64,000 nucleotides of DNA, taken from positions 1 through 64,000 of the forward strand of contig CAYXMQ010000011.1 in assembly GCA_964466195.1 (NCBI GenBank), given 5' to 3'. Position 1 is the first letter of the stretch, and each line of letters opens with the position of its first letter. Below are positions 44,559-54,237 of this stretch, in pieces. Both the position numbers and the translations under genes were made by a program. The notes below the pieces were generated by a model. That model was given only the letters and a program-made list of their open reading frames with translations, ran no database searches and was not told the origin of the DNA. The stretch comes from PFJX01 sp964466195. GTDB taxonomy: Bacteria; Pseudomonadota; Gammaproteobacteria; Burkholderiales; Thiobacillaceae.

Positions 44559-45932
44559 ATGCATAGCCGCTTACAGTCCCGAACCGTCGCCGCAGCCCAG
44601 ATCATCGGCTGCAGCCTGATCCTGCTCGGCTCGTCCGTAGCGGCCGGCGAGATCAAGCTGGACAGTGCGCTCCGGCAGGAAAAATCGACGCCGAGCGCGC
44701 CGCGCAAGGTTTCGCTGGTGCTGCGCGATGCCGCATTGGCCGACGCGATGGCCATGCTCGCCAAGGCGGAGCGGGTCAATATCCTGCTGGCCAAGGATGT
44801 CGCCGGCACGATCAACGTGAATCTGCAGAATGTGTCGCTGGACGAAGCCGTCGATGCGCTGGCCGGCTCGGCCGGTTATGCGGTGGAACGCCGCGACGGC
44901 GCCTATATCGTGGTGAAGCGGGAGGAAGTCGGAAAATACGCGAAAAGCGGCCTGACCAAACTGCGTACCTTCAAGGTGCAGTACAGCAAGGCCGAGACGC
45001 TAGAGGGCATCATAAAGACGCATCTTTCCGCCTACGGCAAGGTCACCAAGCTGGCGGATCGCAAGCTGCTGGTGGTGGAGGACATGCCGGAATTCCTCGA
45101 CCGCATCAGCGCGCTGATGCAGGAGCTGGACCGGCAGCCGAAACAGATCCTGATCGAAGCCAAGATCCTGGAAATCACGCTGGGCGACGACGAGTCCTAC
45201 GGGCTGGACTGGAGCAAGATCTTGAAAGCGGGCGACGACCGCTTCACGTTCGGCGTGCAGGGTTTGAGCAAGCCCGCTTCCGGCCTGGATTTGCGTCTGC
45301 TCAACTCGACGAATTCCGTTCTGGTGCTGAAGGCGCTGCAGGAGCGCAAACGCGTGCGCACGCTGTCCACACCGAGGCTGCTCGCGCTGGAGGATCAGCA
45401 GGCGGAAACGATCATCGGCGCGCGCACCGGCTACAAGACCACTACGACCATCAATCAGGCGATCCAGGAAAACGTCCAGTTTCTGGAATCCGGCGTGATC
45501 CTGCGCGTCACCCCTTCGGTGGACAACGAAAACCGCATCCTGCTGGCGATTCATCCGGAAGTGAGCCGGGGCACGCTGGACGCCAACGGCATACCCTCCC
45601 TGACCACCACCGAGGTCACCACCCATATGCTGGTCGAGGACGGCCAGACCGTGTTCATCGCCGGCCTGATCAAACAGGAAACCAACCAGACGCGCGACGG
45701 CGTGCCGGTGCTCGGCGACGTGCCGCTGTTGGGCCGTCTGTTCTCCAACGAAAGCAGCAAGGTGAGCCGCACCGAGACTATCGTGCTGATCACGCCGAGC
45801 ATCGTCGCCGACGCGCGCGCGCTGTACAGCGACGAGGCGCGCGCCCGCGCGACGCTCGCCGAACGCAGCATCGACGCCGCCGTCAACGACAGCGAGACGG
45901 GCATCCGCCTGCTGCTGGACCGCGGCAACTGA
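44559..45932 (+). CDS. mshL: Secretin MshL/PilQ-like
   Basis: This 457-residue outer-membrane channel has a signal peptide (about 1-31), an STN/N0-like domain (50-125), an N1-like domain, and the secretin barrel with the hallmark VPVLGDVPLLGRLF near the end. It is shorter than PilQ and lacks AMIN domains, matching MshL. AGGA precedes the ATG. It is the last gene of the pilus run; no mshM or mshN follows. Confidence 0.92.
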   Translation: MHSRLQSRTVAAAQIIGCSLILLGSSVAAGEIKLDSALRQEKSTPSAPRKVSLVLRDAALADAMAMLAKAERVNILLAKDVAGTINVNLQNVSLDEAVDALAGSAGYAVERRDGAYIVVKREEVGKYAKSGLTKLRTFKVQYSKAETLEGIIKTHLSAYGKVTKLADRKLLVVEDMPEFLDRISALMQELDRQPKQILIEAKILEITLGDDESYGLDWSKILKAGDDRFTFGVQGLSKPASGLDLRLLNSTNSVLVLKALQERKRVRTLSTPRLLALEDQQAETIIGARTGYKTTTTINQAIQENVQFLESGVILRVTPSVDNENRILLAIHPEVSRGTLDANGIPSLTTTEVTTHMLVEDGQTVFIAGLIKQETNQTRDGVPVLGDVPLLGRLFSNESSKVSRTETIVLITPSIVADARALYSDEARARATLAERSIDAAVNDSETGIRLLLDRGN

Positions 45933-46068
45933 TACGGTCCGCCGCCGGCGGGAAGGCCGCCGCAGCCTGAACCCACGGCGGCCACGGCAAGCCCCGCAAG
46001 TCTTATGCGTGGACTGGGCATCCCGCCAACCGCTAAAATCCACGCCTTTTCAAAGAGATGCCCGCACC

Positions 46069-47019
46069 ATGCTGATGACCCACGGCTGGTTTGATACGCT
46101 ACATCGCGCAAACCGCCCCAATGCCGTCACGATCGGCAACTTCGATGGCATACATCTCGGTCACCAGGCCATGCTGGCGCGGCTGACCGCGCGCGCGGCT
46201 TCGGTCGGCGCCTTGCCCGCGGTACTGACTTTCGAACCGCATCCGCGCGAAATATTCACGCCGGATTCCGCGCCGACGCGGCTCACTTCGCTGCGCGAAA
46301 AACTGGAAATTCTGCGTGCGCTCGGCGTCGCGCACGTGCATGTCTGCCGTTTCAGCAAACCCTTCGCCGCGCTGTCGGCGGAAGAGTTCGTGCAGCGCAT
46401 CCTGGTGCAGGGCCTGAAGGCCCGCTATGTGCTGGTCGGCGACGATTTCCGCTTCGGCGCCAAGCGCGCCGGTGATTTTGCGATGCTGCACCGGCTCGGC
46501 CAGGCGAACGGCTTTGAGGCCGAGGCGCTGCACACCGTCGAAGCCGCCGGCCAGCGCGCCTCCAGCACCGCCGTGCGCGAGGCGCTGGCGGCGGGCGACA
46601 TGGCGATGGCGGCGCAACTGCTCGGCCGGCCCTATTCAATTTCCGGCCGCGTCGTCGGCGGCGATCGACTCGGTCGCCAGATCGGCTACCCGACCGCCAA
46701 CATCCAGCTGAAGCACAACAAACCGCCGGTCAAAGGCATCTTCGCGGTGCGCGTGCAGGGCCTGCGAGGTGACCAAAACTCGCCCGACTGGCCCGGCGTG
46801 GCCAGCCTGGGCACGCGTCCGACGGTACATACCAACGGCCGCCCGACGCTGGAAGTGCATCTGTTCAACTTCGACCGCAACATCTACCGCCAGCATCTGC
46901 GCGTAGAGTTCCTGCATAAATTGCGCGACGAAGCCAAATTCCCCGACCTGGCGACGCTGATTGCGCAGATCGATCTCGATGCGCAACAAGCGCGTGCCTT
47001 GCTCAATGTGAACCCCTGA
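46069..47019 (+). CDS. ribF: Bifunctional riboflavin kinase/FAD synthetase
   Basis: This 316-residue protein makes FMN and then FAD from riboflavin. The N-terminal nucleotidyl transferase has VTIGNFDGIHLGHQ, and the C-terminal kinase domain has GRQIGYPTANI and the GRPTLEVHLFNFD region. Start ATG 46069 (MLMTHGWFD) fits the family; the upstream in-frame extension does not. It is followed by ileS after 5 bases, a typical betaproteobacterial pair. Confidence 0.95.
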   Translation: MLMTHGWFDTLHRANRPNAVTIGNFDGIHLGHQAMLARLTARAASVGALPAVLTFEPHPREIFTPDSAPTRLTSLREKLEILRALGVAHVHVCRFSKPFAALSAEEFVQRILVQGLKARYVLVGDDFRFGAKRAGDFAMLHRLGQANGFEAEALHTVEAAGQRASSTAVREALAAGDMAMAAQLLGRPYSISGRVVGGDRLGRQIGYPTANIQLKHNKPPVKGIFAVRVQGLRGDQNSPDWPGVASLGTRPTVHTNGRPTLEVHLFNFDRNIYRQHLRVEFLHKLRDEAKFPDLATLIAQIDLDAQQARALLNVNP

Positions 47020-47024
47020 ACGCC

Positions 47025-49835
47025 ATGCCCGACTACAAAGACACCCTGAACCTGCCCGACACCCCGTTCCCGATGCGCGGCGACCTGGCCCGCCGTGAAC
47101 CGGGCTGGGTCAAGCAATGGCAGGAGAAAAAGCGCTACGAGAAGATTCGCGCAGCCTGCGCCGGTCGGCCCAAGTTCGTGCTGCACGACGGCCCGCCCTA
47201 CGCCAACGGCGACATCCATATCGGCCACGCGGTGAACAAGATCCTGAAGGACATCATCGTCAAGACCAAGACGCTGGACGGCTTTGACGCGCCGTATGTG
47301 CCCGGCTGGGATTGCCACGGCCTGCCGATCGAACTGGTGGTCGAGAAAGCGCACGGCAAGGACACGCCGGCGGCGAAATTCCGCGAACTCTGCCGCGAGT
47401 ACGCCGCCGGCCAGGTCGAACGCCAGAAGGCCGATTTCATCCGTCTCGGCGTGCTGGGCGACTGGGACAACCCGTACCTGACCATGGATTTCCGCTTCGA
47501 GGCGGACATCATTCGCCAGCTCGGCATCATCCAGGCCAACGGCCACCTGTATCTCGGCGCCAAGCCGGTGCATTGGTGCGTCGATTGCGGCTCCGCATTG
47601 GCCGAGGCGGAGGTGGAATACGAGGACAAGAATTCGCCGGCCATCGACGTCGCCTTTCCGGTGGCCGACTGCGCCGATCTGGCACGCCGTTTCGGCTTGA
47701 GCGGCGCCGGCGATTGCCCGGCCTACGCGCTGATCTGGACCACGACGCCGTGGACGTTGCCGGCCAACCGGGCGGTCGCGGTCCACCCCGAGTTCCTCTA
47801 CGACCTGATCCGCACGCCGAAGGGGCTGCTGATCGTCGCGCGCGACCTGGCCGAGGCGGCGATCCGCCGTTACGGCTTCGAGAGCGTCGAGACCATCGCC
47901 CAGATCGCCGGCGCGGCGCTGGAAGGCCTGCGCCTGCAACATCCGTTTTACGACTACCCGGTGCCGGTGATCCTGGCCGACTTCGTCACGCTGGAAACCG
48001 GCGTCGGCCTGGTCCACATTGCGCCCGGCCACGGCCATGACGACTACATCGCCGGCCTGAAATACGGCCTCGAAGTCGCCAATCCGGTCGGCGACGACGG
48101 CAAGTTCTACCCCGACACCCCTCTGCTCGGCGGCCTGTCGGTCTGGGACGGCAACAAGAAGGTCATGGAAATATTGAGCGAGAACGGTCGTCTGCTGGCG
48201 CAAGCCCGCTTGCAGCACAGCTATCCGCATTGCTGGCGGCACAAGACGCCGATCATCTTCCGCGCGACCAGACAGTGGTTCATCGGCATGGACAGGATGG
48301 GCCTGCGCGATGCAGGAGAGCGCAATGAAACCCTGCGCGAAAAGGCCATGCACGCGGTCGAAAACACCGAATTTTTCCCGGCCTGGGGCCGCGCCCGGCT
48401 GCAAGCGATGATGAAGAGCCGGCCGGACTGGTGCGTCTCGCGCCAGCGCAACTGGGGCGTGCCGATCGCGTTCTTCATGCACAAGACCACCGGCGAACTG
48501 CATCCGCGTTCGGCGGAATTGCTGGAGGAAGTCGCCAAGCGGGTCGAACAGCGCGGCATCGAAGCCTGGTTCAGCCTCGATCCGAAGGAGCTGCTCGGCG
48601 AGGAAGCCGAGCACTACGTCAAGAACAAGGACACGCTCGACGTCTGGTTCGATTCCGGTGTCACCCATGCCTGCCTGCTGAAAGAGCGCACCGGCCTGAC
48701 GCACCCGGCCGACCTGTATCTGGAAGGCTCCGACCAGCATCGCGGCTGGTTCCAGTCGTCCTTGCTGACCGGCTGCGCCAGCGACGGCCACGCGCCCTAC
48801 AAGGCCTTGCTGACGCACGGCTTCGTGGTCGACGCCAAGGGCCACAAGATGTCCAAATCGAAGGGCAACGTGATTGCGCCGCAAAAGGTCATGGACACCT
48901 ACGGCGCCGATATCCTGCGCCTGTGGGTGGCCAGCACCGATTACTCCGGCGAGCTGACCATTTCCGACGAGATTCTGAAACGCGCCGTCGACGGCTACCG
49001 CCGCATCCGCAATACGCTGCGTTTCCTGCTCGCCAATACCGCCGATTTCGCCATGTCCAGGCAGGCGGTCGACAGCGCGAACTGGCTGGAGATCGACCGC
49101 TACGCGCTGGCGCTGACCCGCCAGCTGCAAAGCGCGGTGCTGGCCGATTATCGGGTCTACAACTTCCATAGCGCGATGCAGCGCCTGCAGATCTTCTGCT
49201 CGGAAGACCTCGGCGCGTTCTATCTCGACGTCCTGAAGGACCGCCTCTACACCAGCGCCGCCGATTCAACCGCCCGCCGCGCCGCGCAAACCCTGCTCTG
49301 GCACATCCTGCAGACGCTGACCACATTGCTGGCGCCGGTGCTGTCGTTCACGGCCGAGGAAATCTGGCAACTGGCTGGCCAAGAAGGCGGGTCGGGCGAA
49401 GCGCGCGGCGAAAGCGTGTTCTTCGAACGGTGGCATGCACTACCGGAGCAAGCCGACGCGAGCGATCTGCTGGCGCGCTGGGGCCGTTTGCGTGAACTGC
49501 GCGCGCTGACCACCAAGCGCATCGAGGAACTGCGCGTCGCCGGCCAGGTCGGCTCGTCGTTGCAAGCCGAAGTCACGCTGTCGGCGGCCGGCGAGGACTA
49601 CGCTCTGCTCAGCAGCCTGGGCGACGACCTGCGCTTCGTGCTGATCACCTCGGCCGCGCGAGTCGAGCAGACGGCGGGTGAAACGCGCGTCGAAGCCGCG
49701 CCTTCCAGCCACCCGAAATGCGAGCGCTGCTGGCATTACCGCGACGATGTCGGGTCGGATGCCGCACATCCCGGTTTGTGCCGCCGCTGCTGCGACAATC
49801 TGCATGGCGCCGGCGAGGCGCGCCGACATGCCTGA
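47025..49835 (+). CDS. ileS: Isoleucine-tRNA ligase
   Basis: This 936-residue class I synthetase has the HIGH motif at residues 65-68, KMSKS near 608, the editing domain between, and a C-terminal zinc site (CERCWHYRDD, CRRCC). It charges tRNA-Ile. It overlaps lspA by 8 bases, the widespread ileS-lspA arrangement. Confidence 0.97.
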   Translation: MPDYKDTLNLPDTPFPMRGDLARREPGWVKQWQEKKRYEKIRAACAGRPKFVLHDGPPYANGDIHIGHAVNKILKDIIVKTKTLDGFDAPYVPGWDCHGLPIELVVEKAHGKDTPAAKFRELCREYAAGQVERQKADFIRLGVLGDWDNPYLTMDFRFEADIIRQLGIIQANGHLYLGAKPVHWCVDCGSALAEAEVEYEDKNSPAIDVAFPVADCADLARRFGLSGAGDCPAYALIWTTTPWTLPANRAVAVHPEFLYDLIRTPKGLLIVARDLAEAAIRRYGFESVETIAQIAGAALEGLRLQHPFYDYPVPVILADFVTLETGVGLVHIAPGHGHDDYIAGLKYGLEVANPVGDDGKFYPDTPLLGGLSVWDGNKKVMEILSENGRLLAQARLQHSYPHCWRHKTPIIFRATRQWFIGMDRMGLRDAGERNETLREKAMHAVENTEFFPAWGRARLQAMMKSRPDWCVSRQRNWGVPIAFFMHKTTGELHPRSAELLEEVAKRVEQRGIEAWFSLDPKELLGEEAEHYVKNKDTLDVWFDSGVTHACLLKERTGLTHPADLYLEGSDQHRGWFQSSLLTGCASDGHAPYKALLTHGFVVDAKGHKMSKSKGNVIAPQKVMDTYGADILRLWVASTDYSGELTISDEILKRAVDGYRRIRNTLRFLLANTADFAMSRQAVDSANWLEIDRYALALTRQLQSAVLADYRVYNFHSAMQRLQIFCSEDLGAFYLDVLKDRLYTSAADSTARRAAQTLLWHILQTLTTLLAPVLSFTAEEIWQLAGQEGGSGEARGESVFFERWHALPEQADASDLLARWGRLRELRALTTKRIEELRVAGQVGSSLQAEVTLSAAGEDYALLSSLGDDLRFVLITSAARVEQTAGETRVEAAPSSHPKCERCWHYRDDVGSDAAHPGLCRRCCDNLHGAGEARRHA

Positions 49836-50322
49836 GCGCGGACGCAACGCCCTGGTCTGGCTCTGGCTGTCGCTGCTGGTGCTGCTGCTCGACCAGGCCA
49901 GCAAACTGGCGGTGATCGAGCAGCTTGCCGCCTATGTCGATGTCATCGCGATCACCGGCTTCTTCAACCTGGTGCATGTCCACAACACCGGCGCGGCATT
50001 CAGCCTGTTCGCCGACCAACCCGGCTGGCAGCGCGGCTTCTTTATCGGCGTGGCGGCGCTCGCCGCCGCGGTCATCCTGTATCTGTTGCACAAGACGCAA
50101 GGCCGCCGCCTGTTCAGCATCGCATTGGCATTGATACTCGGCGGCGCCATCGGCAATGTCATCGACCGCATTCTTTACGGCCATGTCATCGACTTTCTCG
50201 ATGTCTATGTCGGCCGCTGGCATTGGCCGGCATTCAACGTCGCCGATGCGGCGATCAGCATCGGCGCGGTGATGCTGATCTGGGACGGCATGCGCAAGCC
50301 CCGCATCGACGAAAGCGCGTAA
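49828..50322 (+). CDS. lspA: Lipoprotein signal peptidase
   Basis: This 164-residue, four-helix membrane protease cuts lipoprotein signal peptides. The catalytic Asp pair is in VIDRILYGHVIDFLDV and FNVADAAISIG. The start at 49828, overlapping ileS, gives LWLSLLVLLLDQASK near the N-terminus, the standard pattern. Confidence 0.95.
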   Translation: MPERGRNALVWLWLSLLVLLLDQASKLAVIEQLAAYVDVIAITGFFNLVHVHNTGAAFSLFADQPGWQRGFFIGVAALAAAVILYLLHKTQGRRLFSIALALILGGAIGNVIDRILYGHVIDFLDVYVGRWHWPAFNVADAAISIGAVMLIWDGMRKPRIDESA

Positions 50323-50504
50323 TCTCGCCCGGGCGGGCGGCGCAATCGAACAGCGATGCCGTCAGACTGCGAGGGTTGGATTCGGTTTGGAACTTAATCG
50401 ACTGTTGGCGCGAAGGCCCTTTTGCATGAGGTCGCACGCGCTTGCATGGAGGGGGTTATTTCCCGGTTAAACTCGCTCGCCGTTCGCCAGCGTTTCCACA
50501 TACG

Positions 50505-50954
50505 ATGAATTCTCCTTCCCTGCGCCTGGGCGACCAAGTCACCCTGCATTACCGTCTGGCCTGCAATGGCGAGGACGTTGTCAACACCTTCTCCGGCCAG
50601 GCGGAAACCTACCGCATCGGCCAGGGTGAGATCGACCCGCGCCTGGAGGTCCTGCTCACCGGCCTGCAAGCCGGCGAGCACCGCACCTTTGATCTCGCGC
50701 CCGGCGCCGCCTTCGGCAGCCATGACGCGAGCCTGCTGCACGACCTGCCGCGCAGCGAGTTTGCCGCCGACATGAAGTTGGCGCCGGGCCATGACGTGGA
50801 ATTCAGCTTGCCCAACGGCCAGATTCTGCACGGCCTCATCCGCAGCATCGGCGCCGATAGCGTGCAGGTCGACTTCAATCACCCGTTGGCTGGCCTGCCG
50901 GTCCAGTTCGAAGTCAAAATACTGGCCATTGTCCCGTCAACTCAAGCGAACTAA
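50505..50954 (+). CDS. fkpB: FKBP-type peptidyl-prolyl isomerase (SlpA/FkpB)
   Basis: This 149-residue FKBP has an inserted flap domain, as in SlpA: LRLGDQVTLHYRL, then GQGEIDPRLEVLLTGLQAGEHRTFDL and SLPNGQILHGLI. It catalyses proline isomerisation and has chaperone activity. ATG 50505 fits the family start. The 182-base gap before it shows no clear signal. It lies 3 bases from ispH, its usual neighbour. Confidence 0.92.
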   Translation: MNSPSLRLGDQVTLHYRLACNGEDVVNTFSGQAETYRIGQGEIDPRLEVLLTGLQAGEHRTFDLAPGAAFGSHDASLLHDLPRSEFAADMKLAPGHDVEFSLPNGQILHGLIRSIGADSVQVDFNHPLAGLPVQFEVKILAIVPSTQAN

Positions 50955-50957
50955 ACC

Positions 50958-51887
50958 ATGCAACAAACCATCCTGCTCGCCAACCCGCGCGGATTCTGCG
51001 CCGGCGTCGACCGCGCCATCGCCATCGTCGAACAGGCCTTGAAGAAATTCGGCGCGCCGATCTATGTCCGTCACGAAGTCGTGCACAACAAATTCGTCGT
51101 CGACAACCTGAAGGCGAAAGGCGCGATCTTCATCGAGGATCTGCAGGAAGCGCCGATCGGTTCGACCCTGATCTACAGCGCCCATGGCGTGCCGCTTTCG
51201 GTGCGCAGGCAGGCGGAGGAGCGCGGCCTCAACGTCTTCGATGCCACCTGTCCGCTGGTCACCAAGGTGCATGTGGAAGTGAAGAAGATGCGCGAGGCCG
51301 GGCAGGAAATCGTCATGATCGGCCACAAGGGCCACCCGGAAGTGGAGGGCACCATGGGCCAGTCGCCGGATGGCATGTATCTGGTCGACGACGCCTCCGA
51401 GGTGGCCGGCCTGCAAGTCCGCGATCCGAACAATCTGGCCTACGTCACGCAGACCACGCTTTCCGTCGACGATGCCGCGCGCGTCGTCGACGCGCTGCGT
51501 GCGCGCTTTCCGAAGATCCGCGGCCCGAAGAAGGACGACATCTGCTACGCCACGCAAAACCGCCAGGACGCGGTCAAGAAACTGGCCGCCGAATGCGATC
51601 TGGTGATCGTCGTCGGTTCGCCGAACTCATCGAATTCCAACCGCTTGCGCGAAGTCGCCGCCAATGTCGGCATCGCTTCGTATATGGTGGACAACGCAGC
51701 GGAGCTGCAACCCGAATGGCTGCAGGGCAAGCACTGCATCGGCGTGACCGCCGGCGCATCGGCGCCCGATGTGTTGGTGCAGGGCGTCATCGAGCGTCTG
51801 CAGGCGCTGGGCGCCAGTTCGGTCAGGCCGCTGGACGGCATCGAGGAAACCGTCAATTTCCCGCTGCCGAGGGCCCTGCAGGACTGA
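50958..51887 (+). CDS. ispH: 4-hydroxy-3-methylbut-2-enyl diphosphate reductase
   Basis: This 309-residue last enzyme of the MEP isoprenoid pathway binds a [4Fe-4S] cluster. The three Cys are in NPRGFCAGVDRA, DATCPLVTKVH and DICYATQNRQ. VGSPNSSNSNRL and GVTAGASAP are conserved too. It is convergent with proB, with only 12 bases between stops. Confidence 0.96.
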   Translation: MQQTILLANPRGFCAGVDRAIAIVEQALKKFGAPIYVRHEVVHNKFVVDNLKAKGAIFIEDLQEAPIGSTLIYSAHGVPLSVRRQAEERGLNVFDATCPLVTKVHVEVKKMREAGQEIVMIGHKGHPEVEGTMGQSPDGMYLVDDASEVAGLQVRDPNNLAYVTQTTLSVDDAARVVDALRARFPKIRGPKKDDICYATQNRQDAVKKLAAECDLVIVVGSPNSSNSNRLREVAANVGIASYMVDNAAELQPEWLQGKHCIGVTAGASAPDVLVQGVIERLQALGASSVRPLDGIEETVNFPLPRALQD

Positions 51888-51899
51888 ACCCGGCCGGGA

Positions 51900-53021
51900 T
51901 CAGAGCAACGCCAGATTGTCGCGGTGAATCAACTCGGGTTCATCGACGTAACCCAGCAGGGCCTCGATCTCGCTGCTCGGCCTGCGCATCACCCGGCGCG
52001 CTTCTTCGGCGCTGTAATTGATCAGGCCGCGCGCAATGTCGCGCCCGTCCGGGTCCAGACAGGCGACGACGGCGCCGCGCTGAAAATCGCCGCGGACGTC
52101 GATCACGCCGATCGGCAGCAGGCTCTTGCCCTGCGCTTGCAACGCATGCGCGGCGCCGGCGTCGAGCACCAGCTTGCCGACCACCTGCAGATGATCCGCC
52201 AGCCATTGCCGACGCGCCGCCAGCGGCGCCTGGGTGGCGATCAGTTGCGTGCCCAGCGCCTCGCCCTGGCCCAGACGCGCCAACACATCCGGCTCGCGGC
52301 CGCTGACGATGATGGTATGTGCGCCGCTGCGCGCGGCGCGTTTGGCGGCCAGTATCTTGGTGATCATGCCGCCGGTGCCGATAGTGGAACCCGCGCCGCC
52401 GGCCATTTCTTCCAGCTTCGGGTCGCCCGCCTGCGCGGTATGCACGAATTCGGCATCGGCGTGTCGGCGCGGATCGGCGGTGTAGAGGCCGGGCTGGTCG
52501 GTCAGGATGATCAGGGCGTCGGCTTCGATCAGATTGGCGACCAGCGCGCCCAGCGTGTCGTTGTCGCCGACCTTGATCTCATCCGTGGTCACGGTGTCGT
52601 TCTCGTTGATGATCGGAATGACCTTCAGCGCCAGCAGCGTGCGCAAGGTGGAGCGTGCGTTGAGATAGCGCTCGCGGTCGGCGAGGTCGGCATGGGTCAG
52701 CAGTATCTGCGCCGTCGCCAGGTTGTGCTTGCGGAAGCTGCGTTCATAGGCTTCGATCAGGCCCATCTGGCCGACGGCGGCGGCGGCCTGCAATTCATTC
52801 AACGCGTGCGGCCGTTTCGCCCAGCCCAGCCGCTGCATGCCTTCGGCGATGGCGCCGCTGGAAACCAGTACGATCTGCTTGTTCATCGCGCTGAGCTTGA
52901 CGATCTGCTCCGACCACAGGGCCAAGCGAGCGTGATCGAGTCCGCGGCCTTCATTGGTGACCAGGCTGCTGCCCACCTTCACGACCAGGCGTTTGGCGTC
53001 GGCAATGACTGACGCTGTCAT
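51900..53021 (-). CDS. proB: Glutamate 5-kinase
   Basis: This 373-residue first enzyme of proline synthesis has an N-terminal amino-acid kinase domain (VVKVGSSLVTNEG, NENDTV, GTGGMITKILAA) and a C-terminal PUA domain (about 280-370). It overlaps obgE by 4 bases, the usual betaproteobacterial pairing. Confidence 0.96.
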   Translation of the reverse strand: MTASVIADAKRLVVKVGSSLVTNEGRGLDHARLALWSEQIVKLSAMNKQIVLVSSGAIAEGMQRLGWAKRPHALNELQAAAAVGQMGLIEAYERSFRKHNLATAQILLTHADLADRERYLNARSTLRTLLALKVIPIINENDTVTTDEIKVGDNDTLGALVANLIEADALIILTDQPGLYTADPRRHADAEFVHTAQAGDPKLEEMAGGAGSTIGTGGMITKILAAKRAARSGAHTIIVSGREPDVLARLGQGEALGTQLIATQAPLAARRQWLADHLQVVGKLVLDAGAAHALQAQGKSLLPIGVIDVRGDFQRGAVVACLDPDGRDIARGLINYSAEEARRVMRRPSSEIEALLGYVDEPELIHRDNLALL

Positions 53022-54139
53022 GCTTCTTCATCCTCCGCGGCCTCGGACGATGCGGCTTCCTCGGGCGCCAGCCGGTTCAGCTTTGCCGGCTCTTGATGCG
53101 GCTCGGCGGCGCGGGTGGCATCGACATGATCCATGATCGCGAACACCAGCGGCTTGCAGCCTTCGCCGGTCATCGCCGAGATCGGGTAAACCGGTCCGGT
53201 CCAGCCGAAATCGCGGACAAAAGCGGCAATGCGATCGGCGCGCTCCGCTGCGTCGATCAAGTCGGTCTTGTTCAGCAACAGCCAGCGCGGCTTTTCCGCC
53301 AACGGGTCGGCCGGTTGATCGATCGCGTCGTACTTGCGCAACTCCTCGATGATGGCGCGCGCTTCCTGCACCGGATCGACCTCCGGCGAGAACGGGGCCA
53401 GATCGACCAGATGCAGCAGCAAACGGGTGCGCGCCAGATGGCGCAGAAACTGGTGGCCGAGTCCGGCGCCTTCGGCCGCGCCTTCGATCAGGCCGGGAAT
53501 ATCGGCGACCACGAAGCTGCGATCGTGATCGACGCGCACGACGCCGAGATTGGGATGCAAGGTCGTGAACGGATAATCGGCCACCTTCGGGCGGGCGGCG
53601 GAAATCGAACGGATGAACGTGGATTTGCCGGCATTCGGCATGCCCAGCAAGCCGACATCGGCCAGCACTTTCAACTCCATGTGCAAACGCCTGGCCTCGC
53701 CCTCCTCGCCCGGCGTCGATTGGCGCGGGGCGCGGTTGGTGCTGGTCTTGAAGTGCAAATTGCCGAGGCCGCCGTTGCCGCCTTTGGCCACCAGCGCGCG
53801 CTGGCCGTCGTCGGCCAGATCGGCCAGCAGAACGCCGGTTTCGTCTTCGCGTACGACGGTGCCGACCGGCACGCGCAGGATGATGTCGTCGGCGCCGCGG
53901 CCGTAACAATCCGCACCGCGGCCGCCCTCGCCATTTCGGGCGCGAAAATGGCGCGTGAAACGATATTCCACCAGCGTATTGATATTACGATCGGCGACCA
54001 CCCAGATGCTGCCGCCGCGCCCGCCATCACCGCCGTCCGGCCCGCCTTTGGGGATGAATTTCTCGCGCCGGAACGAGACGGCGCCATTGCCGCCATCGCC
54101 GGCGGTTACGTCGATACGTACTTCGTCAATAAATTTCAT
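53018..54139 (-). CDS. obgE: GTPase ObgE/CgtA
   Basis: This 373-residue protein has the glycine-rich Obg fold (1-160, GPDGGDGGRGGSIW) and a G domain with GMPNAGKST, then DIPGLIEGAAEGAGLGHQFL and NKTDL. It acts in 50S assembly and stress control. The C-terminus is short and acidic. It lies after the rpmA terminator and before proB. Confidence 0.96.
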   Translation of the reverse strand: MKFIDEVRIDVTAGDGGNGAVSFRREKFIPKGGPDGGDGGRGGSIWVVADRNINTLVEYRFTRHFRARNGEGGRGADCYGRGADDIILRVPVGTVVREDETGVLLADLADDGQRALVAKGGNGGLGNLHFKTSTNRAPRQSTPGEEGEARRLHMELKVLADVGLLGMPNAGKSTFIRSISAARPKVADYPFTTLHPNLGVVRVDHDRSFVVADIPGLIEGAAEGAGLGHQFLRHLARTRLLLHLVDLAPFSPEVDPVQEARAIIEELRKYDAIDQPADPLAEKPRWLLLNKTDLIDAAERADRIAAFVRDFGWTGPVYPISAMTGEGCKPLVFAIMDHVDATRAAEPHQEPAKLNRLAPEEAASSEAAEDEEA

Positions 54140-54183
54140 GGAGGACCAGGTTTACTCGATGTGGGTGAATCAATACCGGGAAC

Positions 54184-54216
54184 AAAACAAAAAAGCCCTA
54201 TCCGCGGATAGGGCTT
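54184..54216 (-). terminator. Intrinsic terminator after rpmA
   Basis: On the minus strand, a perfect stem AAGCCCTATCC/GGATAGGGCTT (54193-54216) is followed by a long T-run (54184-54192). It lies 22 bases after the rpmA stop and separates the ribosomal protein pair from obgE-proB. Confidence 0.93.
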
Positions 54217-54237
54217 CTTGGCCGAACCGACGCGTAA

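Noticed and set aside
46884..49169. A 761-codon open frame on the minus strand across ileS
   Set aside because: It lies antisense to the certain ileS gene, has no family motifs, and shows the H/Q/R/G-rich composition of antisense reading in GC-rich DNA.
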